This document shows, in pieces, positions 5,416 through 12,362 of a stretch of 37,116 nucleotides of DNA. Every line of letters starts with the position of its first letter. Position 1 is the first letter of the stretch. Under the pieces are notes generated by a model. It made no database searches and was not told where the DNA came from. It was given only the letters and a program-made list of their open reading frames with translations. The stretch is from a virus: IMG/VR virus record IMGVR_UViG_3300007734_000647, positions 1-37,116 of that record. The stretch is one strand, 5' to 3'. A program made the translations under genes and the position numbers.

Positions 5416-6690
5416 TTAGTAACTGCGGTCACGCCAGCGGAGATAGTCTCCGTCCCAGCGAGCGTGTTCCATACTGAACCTACCGTCTTTCCATCTTGAT
5501 ACTACCATTACTCCTTGCAGCCAAGAATCAAGGACTGCGAAGGTAGGGAAAGTGTCCCGTACTAGGCTCATCGTACCACATACTGCACCTTGACGTTCGC
5601 ACCCTGCTGCGGGATCCCACATAAAGACGTGTTCACGGGCATGGGTGTGGCCCACGATTAGCGACCGGCCACGGGATTGCATACTTCTTTGGGCTGTGTT
5701 CTTCCCCGTTAGCCAACCATGCCTGACCACAAGACCTTGCGGGCCTGACACTAGCTCGACCTCGGCGTGCTGCCAGCCTCTCGGGTCAGTGACCAGTTCA
5801 ATGTCTAGTGCGTCTAGCTGTAGTAGCCGCCTGATTGACATAGCTTCTATCTCCTCACCCTCACCAGTGTCCGCTGGACGAATACCGTAGAGGCGTTCTG
5901 CCCTGAGCAGCATCTCTGACTCTAGCCTGTAGTCGTGGTTGCCCTTGAGTTTGTAGCAGCGAGCATTAGGGGCGGCTTCGCGGCGTCGGCGTAGTAGTTC
6001 GTATGCTGATTGGATACATTCCTGTACTGAGGCCATGCTCGGTTCATCCTTGAAGCGGCTGATGTTCGGGAAGTCGCACGTATCGCCCAGTAGTACATGT
6101 TCCACCGGCTGTGTGTCTTCTAGCAATCTGACCAGTGCGGCGTCCAATCCCACATCGAAGTACGGCGCCTGATGATCTCCCTCTATTACGATAAGCTCTG
6201 GCTCTGCCATCTTTGGCTTAGACTTGAGTTTAGGTAGTGGTGTGACGTTCACGGCAGGTGTGAGAAGCACTAGGTGTGGCGCACGTCGGAGTGTTACCTT
6301 TAGTTGCCGTAGAGTCTGTACCCCACCACCCTTGGTCATGCCGTCCCACTCGTTTAGTGTGCTACTTACTATTATCCACTCTGTTGGATCTAATCCACGA
6401 CTCTTGAGCAGTCCCTCGATGTCACCCAACTGTGATGGGTCAATGCCTATTATTGTTGTATCCTCTGTCACCTCGACCGTCTGCTTAGGTGTTCTCTCTA
6501 CTTCTTCTGGCCTGCCAGCTAGCAACATACCTGCTCGTGGCTCGTGGCGCATATGGCTCTTGAGGGTAGACACACTGATGCCCAACTTCTGTGAAACCCC
6601 AGTGTGCGTCCAATCGTTCTTGGCGTACAGGTCAAGCAGCTTCTTGTCCGATGGCCACGCAACGCCATCGCTGCGACGTTTACGAAGCAT
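5416..6690 (-). CDS. Calcineurin-like metallophosphoesterase with N-terminal HTH
   Basis: The 424-residue protein carries the metallophosphoesterase motif set: GDHQ (about residue 171), GDTCD (about 202), GNHD (about 250), HG (about 325) and GHTH (about 348). These residues bind two metal ions for phosphodiester or phosphomonoester hydrolysis. Residues 15-50 (WPSDKKLLDLYAKNDWT, VSQKLGISVSTLKSHM) form a helix-turn-helix, so the enzyme is probably directed to DNA. ATG 6690 follows GAGGAACCGG at ideal spacing; an ATG at 6717 lacks a ribosome binding site. It overlaps the previous gene by 11 bases. Substrate unknown. Confidence 0.85.
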   Translation of the reverse strand: MLRKRRSDGVAWPSDKKLLDLYAKNDWTHTGVSQKLGISVSTLKSHMRHEPRAGMLLAGRPEEVERTPKQTVEVTEDTTIIGIDPSQLGDIEGLLKSRGLDPTEWIIVSSTLNEWDGMTKGGGVQTLRQLKVTLRRAPHLVLLTPAVNVTPLPKLKSKPKMAEPELIVIEGDHQAPYFDVGLDAALVRLLEDTQPVEHVLLGDTCDFPNISRFKDEPSMASVQECIQSAYELLRRRREAAPNARCYKLKGNHDYRLESEMLLRAERLYGIRPADTGEGEEIEAMSIRRLLQLDALDIELVTDPRGWQHAEVELVSGPQGLVVRHGWLTGKNTAQRSMQSRGRSLIVGHTHAREHVFMWDPAAGCERQGAVCGTMSLVRDTFPTFAVLDSWLQGVMVVSRWKDGRFSMEHARWDGDYLRWRDRSY

Positions 6691-7117
6691 CCGGTTCCTC
6701 GTATGGGTATAGGTCATCTAACATTGTTGATCCTCCGTAGTTAGTCAGTACCCGGTCAACGAAGTCAAGTGTCACGTACTGCTGTTGGTGGAGTACACCG
6801 TACAATCTACGTCCTGAGATCCCTAGGTCTGACGATACAATGTTCTGTGGTGAGGCCATTCCCGCATACTCTTTCTTCTCGGGCCTGACCTTGCGATCTG
6901 GCGACCAGATATTAGTAAAGAGTAGCTTGGATTCTTCTTCCTTGATTCTGGCTAAACACCACTCCTTGAACGGCCCGACAGGCAGATACCCGATCTTCTT
7001 TTCTTTGGGAATATCATTGCGCACCAAGCAGCTTTTACAGGTAGCAGACAGCTTGCCCTTCTGCGCACGGAAACGCTTGTCCGCCAACTCAAGATCACAC
7101 CTCTTACAGACTTTCAT
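6680..7117 (-). CDS. Zinc-ribbon and HTH protein, 145 aa
   Basis: The product begins MKVCKRCDLELADKRF and has a second pair, CKSC, about 20 residues later, making a CxxC/CxxC zinc ribbon. The C-terminal part has an HTH pattern (SSDLGISGRRLYGVLHQQQY) followed by FVDRVLTNYGG. This combination is common in small phage DNA-binding proteins of actinophage-like genomes. ATG 7117 has GGAG nine bases upstream, and the gene overlaps both neighbours. Likely a regulator or recombination accessory. Confidence 0.65.
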   Translation of the reverse strand: MKVCKRCDLELADKRFRAQKGKLSATCKSCLVRNDIPKEKKIGYLPVGPFKEWCLARIKEEESKLLFTNIWSPDRKVRPEKKEYAGMASPQNIVSSDLGISGRRLYGVLHQQQYVTLDFVDRVLTNYGGSTMLDDLYPYEEPDAS

Positions 7118-7553
7118 ATCCACCACTCCATCCCGGGCTGTTGGGTAAGTATTTAACAACATCTTCTAAGTCGTGCGTCTCGCAGTTGAACTCGTCTAAC
7201 ACTGAATCGTGTAGGTTGATAGCAAACGTATCTGGAGAGGCGTCCTTCTTGCGTGACCGCAGACAGTAAGCTAGCTTCTCATTACTAACCTCTACCGACA
7301 CCTCACTACGTGGTTCCTGTAACGCCCAGAACGCTGTGAACTTTACCTTGGAGTCAAAGAACACCATCGTGGGCCTTGGATTAAACAGGGCCAGCAAAGC
7401 CTTTGACTTGCCAGTTATACCCCTTGCCCAGAGCGCGCCAGCCATACTCGGTCGTCCTCCAACCGAAGCCCGACAAGAAGCCCCCAAGGTCTTAGCCTTG
7501 GAGACTCTTGCCAAGCACATGGCCGAAGGAAAGTCCATGTCATCTATACGCAT
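7104..7553 (-). CDS. Hypothetical protein, 149 aa
   Basis: I chose ATG 7553 (MRIDDMDFPSAMCLARVSK) because GGAGTGGGGG lies just upstream; ATG 7577 is an alternative with a poor leader. The protein has a Gly-rich middle (SVGGRPSMAGALWARGITG), a hydrophobic strand PTMVFFDSKVKFTAFWAL and an acidic C-terminal half. No known domain is recognised. Its position between SSB and a zinc-ribbon protein suggests a DNA-metabolism role, by context only. Confidence 0.55.
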   Translation of the reverse strand: MRIDDMDFPSAMCLARVSKAKTLGASCRASVGGRPSMAGALWARGITGKSKALLALFNPRPTMVFFDSKVKFTAFWALQEPRSEVSVEVSNEKLAYCLRSRKKDASPDTFAINLHDSVLDEFNCETHDLEDVVKYLPNSPGWSGGYESL

Positions 7554-7600
7554 GAACTCATCCCCCACTCCAAGCATAGCCCAGAGGACTAAGCGTTGGT

Positions 7601-7957
7601 CTAGAATGGGATTTCTTCCTCGACGCTAACTGGAGCAACCGGACCAGCGGCCTTGGCCTCAAGTGCTTCGATGCGCTTGCGTAGTTCGTCAATGCTAGCG
7701 CCCATTCCACTACCACCAGCACCTGCCTTGCGAACTACGAACGACGGGCCATACTGCTCGGTACTCTTGTCCTCGACCAAGAACTCACCAGTCTCACCAG
7801 TGAGGTCTGTCCAAGACATTACGTTGACTAGCTCGATACCGTCCGCACTCCTACCATGGACGGTGTACTTAGTCCAACTGCCCTTTCCATCCTTACGCTC
7901 ACCTGTTGCCGAAGCAACACAGCGCTCGATAGTAAGTGTCCTCGTCCCTGCGGTCAT
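7601..7957 (-). CDS. ssb: Single-stranded DNA-binding protein (OB-fold, acidic tail)
   Basis: The 118-residue protein has an N-terminal beta-rich OB-like part (RTLTIERCVASATGERKDG, VNVMSWTDLTGE, LVEDKSTEQYGPSFVV), a Gly-rich hinge (AGAGGSGMG), a short coiled coil (IDELRKRIEALEAK) and the C-terminal end EEEIPF. That end closely matches the acidic DDDIPF tail with which SSB recruits replication and repair enzymes. AAGGAGTTAGAG precedes ATG 7957. A shared extended -10 motif lies about 35 bases upstream. The short OB part makes it an atypical SSB. Confidence 0.75.
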   Translation of the reverse strand: MTAGTRTLTIERCVASATGERKDGKGSWTKYTVHGRSADGIELVNVMSWTDLTGETGEFLVEDKSTEQYGPSFVVRKAGAGGSGMGASIDELRKRIEALEAKAAGPVAPVSVEEEIPF

Positions 7958-7989
7958 CTCTAACTCCTTGTTTGTTTACACCTTGCCTA

Positions 7990-8000
7990 AGCATAGCACA
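7990..8000 (-). promoter_or_regulatory. Extended -10 promoter upstream of ssb
   Basis: On the minus strand this reads TGTGCTATGCT, an extended -10 (TGC plus TATGCT). The same 11-base word is present at 13573-13583, with TGTGCTACGCT at 35106 and TGTGGTACGCT at 10386. The -35 position reads AACATG, a weak match. Transcription would start near 7983, just ahead of the ssb ribosome binding site. Confidence 0.55.
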
Positions 8001-8069
8001 CTAATATCGTCTCATGTTGGCAAAGAAATACATTGCCACCAAGATGACTACTACCATCGTGAGGCTCAT
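8001..8069 (-). CDS. Membrane microprotein, 22 aa
   Basis: ATG 8069 overlaps the previous stop as ATGA. The product MSLTMVVVILVAMYFFANMR plus two residues is one hydrophobic helix with a basic end. Coupling and a perfect membrane-helix composition support translation, but so short a frame can occur by chance. Its stop abuts the promoter of ssb. Confidence 0.4.
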   Translation of the reverse strand: MSLTMVVVILVAMYFFANMRRY

Positions 8070-8419
8070 CGTTCCATCCCTGCGGGGTCTTTCATCGCCC
8101 ACTCCATCAGTCGGTGTAGGCTGGCACGTTCACCATCGCAAGCAGCGAGTCTCTCGATACAGACCTTGACCATGCCCTCGGCTATGTCTCGTTGATACTC
8201 TTGCGCGCTTGCCAGATCCTCGACCTGTGCGCGGCGCTGATCTGCTGCGCCACCCGTCGCTTGAATGTATGCCAAAGCTCTGGCCTTACGGTGTTCCATC
8301 TTTTTGTCTGCTGCTGACCTAATGGCTAGCTCTAACTCGTCTAGCGCTATGCGCCTACGCTGTGCTAGCGTGTGCGCTGCCTGCCTTGCCTCGTCGTAAC
8401 TAAGCGGAGGGGCAATCAC
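8066..8419 (-). CDS. Helical hypothetical protein, 117 aa
   Basis: The GTG start at 8419 overlaps the nuclease stop as GTGA. The protein is helical and charged (DEARQAAHTLAQRRRIALDE, later LASAQEYQRDIAEGMVKVCI) with coiled-coil character and no catalytic motif. It follows an annealing protein and an exonuclease-type protein in one operon, so it could be a recombination accessory. That link is only by position. Confidence 0.6.
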   Translation of the reverse strand: MIAPPLSYDEARQAAHTLAQRRRIALDELELAIRSAADKKMEHRKARALAYIQATGGAADQRRAQVEDLASAQEYQRDIAEGMVKVCIERLAACDGERASLHRLMEWAMKDPAGMER

Positions 8420-9216
8420 TTTAGCTCACCTTCGATCTGTTTTAGTCCGTGGAACATCTCCACTATTTTTGGCGCTAGGCTTCTAGCGATATCTGGAGTT
8501 GACTTGTACTCATAGACTCCATCCGGGCCAACGGCTAGGACTGCTGAGGCTGTTGGCAAAGGCTCTAGCCCAGAGTCCTTCATTAGCATCTCATACAGAC
8601 TTAGCTGTAGCCAATGCTCCTTGTAGACCTTGCCCTTGCCGGTCTTAAGGTCTACCAGTGTGACCACACCGTCTATCTCACATAGCAGATCGAACCTGCC
8701 TGCGACCAACAACTCTGGCGAAGCAACAACAACCTCTGTCTTGATTGTACTCGGTGAGTACATCGCCCACCACGAACAAAGACCTGACACGTAGCCTCGA
8801 TCTTCTTCCACAAAGCTCTCAAGGTCGGGGATCGTCCCGAACTGTGCCAACTCCTCAAGCGCATTGTGAACAGAGGTACCACGGGTGCTAGCCCTTGCCC
8901 AAACCTCGAACGGATCTTCTCCGGCTAAGGCCAAGGCTACACCTGCTCGCAGTAGCCCCGGCTTGTCGATGATCTTCAATACACTGGTGACAGAGGTTAG
9001 GCTCTCTAACCCATCCTCCGTCACCAAGAAGTACCTGTGCTGTGAGTCTCTGTAGAAGACCGTATCTCCTGAAGGCAGAACGACTAGACTGTCGTTGTCT
9101 GTCACCTTCTTGACCTTTAGATCTGCTAGAGATTCCCAGCCTTCTACTTCCCAGACTTCTTCTTCACAAACGTACTTGCCCTTGACTAGCTTGTATATGT
9201 TAGGCGACAAGCTCAT
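8416..9216 (-). CDS. PD-(D/E)XK exonuclease-like protein (RecB/Cas4-like fold)
   Basis: The 266-residue protein shows the ordered signature of a RecB-type nuclease: His117 in GTSVHNALEE, Glu161, Asp176 in GRFDLL, Asp189-x-Lys191 in VDLKTGK, and HWLQLSLYE after it for motif QxxxY. The four-cysteine iron-sulphur cluster of true Cas4 is absent. With the ERF-like protein upstream (17-base overlap) and SSB downstream it forms a phage recombination set in which the nuclease would resect DNA for annealing. The N-terminal 80 residues are beta-rich and unassigned. Confidence 0.8.
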   Translation of the reverse strand: MSLSPNIYKLVKGKYVCEEEVWEVEGWESLADLKVKKVTDNDSLVVLPSGDTVFYRDSQHRYFLVTEDGLESLTSVTSVLKIIDKPGLLRAGVALALAGEDPFEVWARASTRGTSVHNALEELAQFGTIPDLESFVEEDRGYVSGLCSWWAMYSPSTIKTEVVVASPELLVAGRFDLLCEIDGVVTLVDLKTGKGKVYKEHWLQLSLYEMLMKDSGLEPLPTASAVLAVGPDGVYEYKSTPDIARSLAPKIVEMFHGLKQIEGELK

Positions 9217-9745
9217 TAGTATTGCTCGTTTCTAGGCAGCTAACTAGCCTGTCTGCCTGTAGTGGTGTTAGATTGTTCACTATGGCACCTACCTTCTGGT
9301 CCTTAGAGGCTACTACACCGATAGCTACCAGTGCTAGCCTTGACTTATCTTCACCAGCGGCTACGCATAGCTTAAGCACTTCTGCTGCGCGCTGCTTGGC
9401 TAGTGGTGCCTGACGTAGCTGAACCTCGTCCTTACTTGCGATGGGTCCGCTCTGCTCGATGATGACGCTACGGATAGCACGACCCCACGCTGATGTCTCG
9501 GCGTTCTGTAGCTCTGAACCATACGTGAACTCTGTCGTGCCGGGTGTCTGCTCCCACGCCATACCAACACCGGGCAGCGGATCTCCTGCGAACCTTGACG
9601 CCATCGCCTTGACCCAAACGAATGAGTCTCCGTTGGGCAACGACTCAACACCCCAGTCTTCGGTAAAGACCCGACCGCCGGGGAACTCTTTGCTAAACGC
9701 ATGAAGCCTTGCTGATACGTCTACATATCCCTCTAGTCCACTCAT
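9200..9745 (-). CDS. ERF-like single-strand annealing protein (probable)
   Basis: ATG 9745 overlaps the upstream stop as ATGA and begins MSGLEGYVDVSARLHAFSKE. The central segment SELQNAETSAWGRAIRSV (about residues 78-95) is the ETSAxGRA signature of phage ERF/Rad52-like annealing proteins, preceded by the strand-rich WVKAMASRFAGDPL part. These proteins pair complementary single strands in phage recombination. The adjoining PD-(D/E)XK nuclease supports this. The 181-residue length is slightly short, and the C-terminal domain is unassigned. Confidence 0.7.
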   Translation of the reverse strand: MSGLEGYVDVSARLHAFSKEFPGGRVFTEDWGVESLPNGDSFVWVKAMASRFAGDPLPGVGMAWEQTPGTTEFTYGSELQNAETSAWGRAIRSVIIEQSGPIASKDEVQLRQAPLAKQRAAEVLKLCVAAGEDKSRLALVAIGVVASKDQKVGAIVNNLTPLQADRLVSCLETSNTNELVA

Positions 9746-9894
9746 CGCTTGCCCGCCGCTTTGAGTGTGGCATATGCCTGACACAGGCTAAGCACAGCTT
9801 TAGACGGGAACTCCATCTCGTGTGCCTTGACTGCTTCGCTGACCGCAACAGATACGGCCTTTAGAATCTGGTCTTCAACTTCTACGGTATTCAT
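9742..9894 (-). CDS. Small helical protein, 50 aa
   Basis: This frame starts at ATG 9894 in a TAATG junction with the upstream stop and ends in ATGA with the annealing-protein gene, so it is coupled at both ends. The product begins MNTVEVEDQILKAVSVAVSE, is helical and mostly acidic, and ends in a basic KAAGKR. The tight double coupling is the main evidence. Function unknown. Confidence 0.65.
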   Translation of the reverse strand: MNTVEVEDQILKAVSVAVSEAVKAHEMEFPSKAVLSLCQAYATLKAAGKR

Positions 9895-10097
9895 TATTTT
9901 CCTTCCGTTATATTTTTTGCTAGGGATACCGACAGCAGCTTACCATTCTTGGTAACTGCCTTCTCCACACCGTTGGGATACCGAACCACCGGCATCACGT
10001 AGGTGCTACATCCGATGAGTGCTACGACCTTGTTCTGCTCGCACTCGTCTGCTAACTCATCCAACCTGCTGAACTGACTAGACGTTAGTTGTATCAT
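9894..10097 (-). CDS. Hypothetical protein, 67 aa
   Basis: ATG 10097 follows TAGGAGGACT, a strong but close ribosome binding site. The 67-residue protein (MIQLTSSQFSRLDELADECE) continues with a small beta-rich part (VVALIGCSTYVMPVVRYPNG) and a basic end. It heads a TAATG-coupled string leading into the recombination genes. No family is recognised. Confidence 0.6.
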   Translation of the reverse strand: MIQLTSSQFSRLDELADECEQNKVVALIGCSTYVMPVVRYPNGVEKAVTKNGKLLSVSLAKNITEGK

Positions 10098-10109
10098 AGT
10101 CCTCCTATT

Positions 10110-10355
10110 CTAGGCTTTACCAACAAAGCGTATGTCGCTGTCATCGTAGCCGAACTTCTCACGAAAGCCGATGTATTCCTCGGTCTGGAATCCCGCATCC
10201 CAGTCGATGACACCATAGCCATCGGAAAGCAGTTTACGAAACGTACCTAAGTAGCACGGCTTGTCATGTTTATCGGCTTGGTCGTAATAGAATTGTAAGA
10301 GGACGCGCTGACCCGGTTCTATTTTGGGAGTATCGCGTCTCGATAGGATATTCAA
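10110..10355 (-). CDS. Hypothetical protein, 81 aa, TTG start
   Basis: I place the start at TTG 10355 because AAGGAGACACA lies directly upstream, while the ATG at 10511 lies inside the previous gene and beyond a terminator. The protein is LNILSRRDTPKIEPGQRVLL followed by a Tyr/Asp-rich part (QTEEYIGFREKFGYDDSD). The GQRVLLQFYYD segment looks like a small beta-barrel. Transcription would begin at the promoter 10386-10414. Function unknown. Confidence 0.6.
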   Translation of the reverse strand: MNILSRRDTPKIEPGQRVLLQFYYDQADKHDKPCYLGTFRKLLSDGYGVIDWDAGFQTEEYIGFREKFGYDDSDIRFVGKA

Positions 10356-10385
10356 TGTGTCTCCTTGTTTGTTGGTTCTATACGG

Positions 10386-10414
10386 AGCGTACCACACTTC
10401 GCTAAGACGGTCAA
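10386..10414 (-). promoter_or_regulatory. Promoter with -35 and extended -10
   Basis: On the minus strand TTGACC (10414-10409) is followed after exactly 17 bases by TACGCT (10391-10386), preceded by TGTGG to make TGTGGTACGCT. This is the best two-box member of the shared promoter family. It lies directly after the terminator of the resolvase gene, so it restarts transcription for the recombination genes. Confidence 0.7.
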
Positions 10415-10418
10415 GCAG

Positions 10419-10455
10419 AAAAACAAATAAGGCCCAACGTAAAAACGCTGGGCCT
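10419..10455 (-). terminator. Rho-independent terminator after the resolvase-like gene
   Basis: On the minus strand AGGCCCA pairs with TGGGCCT, extended by CGT/ACG after one mismatch, around a four-base loop. An interrupted T tract (TTATTTGTTTTT) follows. The hairpin begins within the stop codon of the gene at 10454-10780. It separates the lysis/resolvase segment from the recombination segment. Confidence 0.75.
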
Positions 10456-10780
10456 ATGATTCGTCTATTAGCAGACCCAAGAACACGGACAGGTCTACAG
10501 TTACCATCCACTGTTGGCGGGACGGTCTATGTACAACGATGGGGATAAGCTCGCTTCCGGCATCTGCCGTAGCTTGGAGCATAGCGGCGGGGACGTTGAG
10601 CCTCTCTTGCCTTTTGATCTCTATGTGGAAACCATCCGGCCCTTTGAGTACATCGCCCCTACCGTCCTGCGCCCTACCGTCGCTTGTTCTAACAGCGTCG
10701 GGCCAACCCGCATCCCTTAGAATACGAATAACCTCGCGCTCTGCTGCCGCGCCCTTATCTCTGGATGGCTTCCCGCTCAC
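10454..10780 (-). CDS. Hjc-like Holliday-junction resolvase
   Basis: The 108-residue protein starts (GTG 10780, GTGA overlap) with SGKPSRDKGAAAEREVIRIL, the N-terminal helix with catalytic Glu seen in archaeal-type Hjc and related phage resolvases. It continues with DGRAQDGRGDV and HIEIKRQE, giving the E...D...ExK set of a PD-(D/E)XK nuclease. Such enzymes resolve branched DNA before packaging. Size and motif order match the family well. Next to it upstream is a zinc/helical protein of unknown role. Confidence 0.75.
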   Translation of the reverse strand: MSGKPSRDKGAAAEREVIRILRDAGWPDAVRTSDGRAQDGRGDVLKGPDGFHIEIKRQERLNVPAAMLQATADAGSELIPIVVHRPSRQQWMVTVDLSVFLGLLIDES

Positions 10781-11112
10781 TGAGCGAACTCGCTCGTTAG
10801 TCGATATGCCTCAACTACATGCCTCGCTGCGTTGAACAGGGGGGATACATCGTTGCCAGCTTCTTGTGCGCGCTCCGCTGCCCAAACACAATAGTTTAGG
10901 TAGTCGGCCAGTTCTTCACGCATCTCTAGAACAAAGTCTCTCGAACTAAAATCTCTAACAGGATCAGAGCCAGCACGACTAACCCTGAACGGCTCGATGC
11001 CCATGCCACCTACTTCACGAATGAACGTAGCCTCGAAGTCCGGATCACGTTTACGTTGGATAGGCATAGCCTTTCCACACACTAGGCACGTACCGGCGAA
11101 GCGCGGGTTCAT
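10777..11112 (-). CDS. Zinc-knuckle protein with MazG-like helical motif (tentative)
   Basis: ATG 11112 gives 111 residues beginning MNPRFAGTCLVCGKAMPIQR, with a CxxC pair near the N-terminus. The C-terminal half holds EMREELADYLNYCVWAAERA, similar to the EELxD helix of MazG-like nucleotide pyrophosphohydrolases, but the rest of that fold is not clear. It could be a small NTP-pyrophosphatase-like protein or an unrelated helical protein. The stop overlaps the resolvase start as GTGA. Confidence 0.5.
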   Translation of the reverse strand: MNPRFAGTCLVCGKAMPIQRKRDPDFEATFIREVGGMGIEPFRVSRAGSDPVRDFSSRDFVLEMREELADYLNYCVWAAERAQEAGNDVSPLFNAARHVVEAYRLTSEFAQ

Positions 11113-11146
11113 CGTATTCTCTTTACAACTTGAGCAAGGCACCCGA

Positions 11147-11323
11147 CTACTGCTTGGGGGGTAGTGCTGAACGAATACCAAAGCTAGCAATGAAAGCAAT
11201 AGCAGCTAGTGCTACTCCTTGTATGGCTCCGGATTGTTCTCCTCCTAATACGCCAAATGCTACCAATGCGCTGATCGCAGCTACTGCCAATGCGCTAGCT
11301 GCTGCCTGTACCTTCTGATTCAT
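11147..11323 (-). CDS. Holin candidate, 58 aa with two membrane segments
   Basis: The product begins MNQKVQAAASALAVAAISAL and has two hydrophobic helices (about residues 7-26 and 34-52) with a short GGEQSG turn and a basic end. That is a class II holin plan, able to form membrane lesions that release endolysin. GGGAGATACTGAG precedes ATG 11323. It follows the endolysin gene directly. No holin family can be named from sequence alone, so the call rests on topology and position. Confidence 0.6.
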   Translation of the reverse strand: MNQKVQAAASALAVAAISALVAFGVLGGEQSGAIQGVALAAIAFIASFGIRSALPPKQ

Positions 11324-11324
11324 C

Positions 11325-12014
11325 TCAGTATCTCCCGTCGTGTGGATAAGAAAAGTGTGGCGGATCTTTGTCGCCAGCCCTGACAAGAACATACGGACCC
11401 TTGAAGTTAGCAAGCCCTGCCTCTAATGCCGCTGGATCGTTTACGTCTACTGCCCCACGGGGGAATGTAGATCCTTCGTGCATAGATGTTCCGGGGTATG
11501 CCGCTGGTCTAATGCTCTGGTCAAAGTATATGTAGTGCTGATGCTCGTAGGAACGCCAGCCGTTGTTGATCTCTGCGTCCCAGCCGTTGCCCTTTGCCCA
11601 AAGCAACTGCGGCGCGATCCACTTAGCAACAGCTACCCTGCCTCGTACCCACCAGAGTAGATTAGGAGCATCGGCAATAGAGATGGTGTAGGTCTGGCCG
11701 TCATCGGTGTATGTTTCTCCTGCGCGTACAGGAATCAACCCACCTAGGCTACGAATACTTCTGCGATAAGCATAACCACGCTCTCTTTGTACGGAGCTAA
11801 ATAGGGTTCTGCTTAGTGGCCTCTTTAGCCTAGCGTAGAAGCCAAGTGATCTAGCTCCACTGGCGTACTTAGGCAAGTAGCCCATCGCAAGTTTGGCGGT
11901 CTTGATCGCGGCTTTAGTCTCTGGCCCAAAGTCTCCATCCTCTTTGACCCGGACTGGCACCACGAATCTAGTAAAGTAAGAATTGAGTAGTGCCTGCAAT
12001 GTTTTGACTGGCAT
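11325..12014 (-). CDS. Endolysin: M15-type peptidase with N-terminal binding repeat
   Basis: ATG 12014 follows AAGGAGAACC. The 229-residue protein begins MPVKTLQALLNSYF and has a peptidoglycan-binding-like segment (DGDFGPETKAAIKTAK). A C-terminal peptidase follows with TSMHEGSTFPRGAVDVND and PPHFSYP, the H...D...H zinc set of VanY/M15 peptidases. It would cut the peptide of the host wall. The region from about residue 95 to the end is paralogous to the C-terminal part of the gene at 12362-13384. No signal peptide is seen, so a holin is expected to release it. Confidence 0.8.
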   Translation of the reverse strand: MPVKTLQALLNSYFTRFVVPVRVKEDGDFGPETKAAIKTAKLAMGYLPKYASGARSLGFYARLKRPLSRTLFSSVQRERGYAYRRSIRSLGGLIPVRAGETYTDDGQTYTISIADAPNLLWWVRGRVAVAKWIAPQLLWAKGNGWDAEINNGWRSYEHQHYIYFDQSIRPAAYPGTSMHEGSTFPRGAVDVNDPAALEAGLANFKGPYVLVRAGDKDPPHFSYPHDGRY

Positions 12015-12116
12015 GGTTCTCCTTATAAATAGCGTTTGCCCCGACGCCTCTGCCCCGCCTCCTATACAGCGAAGCATCACCCCAGATATAAACCATAGCA
12101 GACTGCTAAGACTAGA

Positions 12117-12362
12117 CTAGCGAGCAGCTAAGATAATCGCTACGACAAGCCCGCTAGAGCCAATGGCAAAGCTAACAGAGGCAGCAAGGATAGATGTTCG
12201 CAGCGAACCAAGACTTGTCTCTAACATTTTGACCTGCCCATCAAGCGCAGAAACGGCGGCGGTAAGAACGGCTACCTGTGGGACTAGCTCGCGCATCTCT
12301 TTAACTTCTGTCTCTACTTCTTCAATGCGATACTTAATGTTCTCCGTACCTTGTGCCTCCAT
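12117..12362 (-). CDS. Coiled-coil protein with C-terminal membrane anchor
   Basis: The start is a TAATG junction with the stop of the lysin gene upstream. Residues 5-55 form a charged coiled coil (IEEVETEVKEMRELVPQVAV), and residues 58-78 (ILAASVSFAIGSSGLVVAII) are a membrane helix with a basic end. This order resembles XhlA-type haemolysin/holin partners. It would be a second membrane component of lysis, though a structural or exclusion role is possible. Confidence 0.6.
   Translation of the reverse strand: MEAQGTENIKYRIEEVETEVKEMRELVPQVAVLTAAVSALDGQVKMLETSLGSLRTSILAASVSFAIGSSGLVVAIILAAR

Noticed and set aside
8416-9216. True Cas4 nuclease
   Set aside because: The PD-(D/E)XK motifs fit, but the cysteine cluster for an iron-sulphur centre is absent and no CRISPR genes are near.
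12096-12108. TAGCA-GAC-TGCTA inverted repeat before the endolysin gene
   Set aside because: Only five base pairs, with a minus-strand TGCTATGGT overlapping it; too weak to call an operator or promoter.
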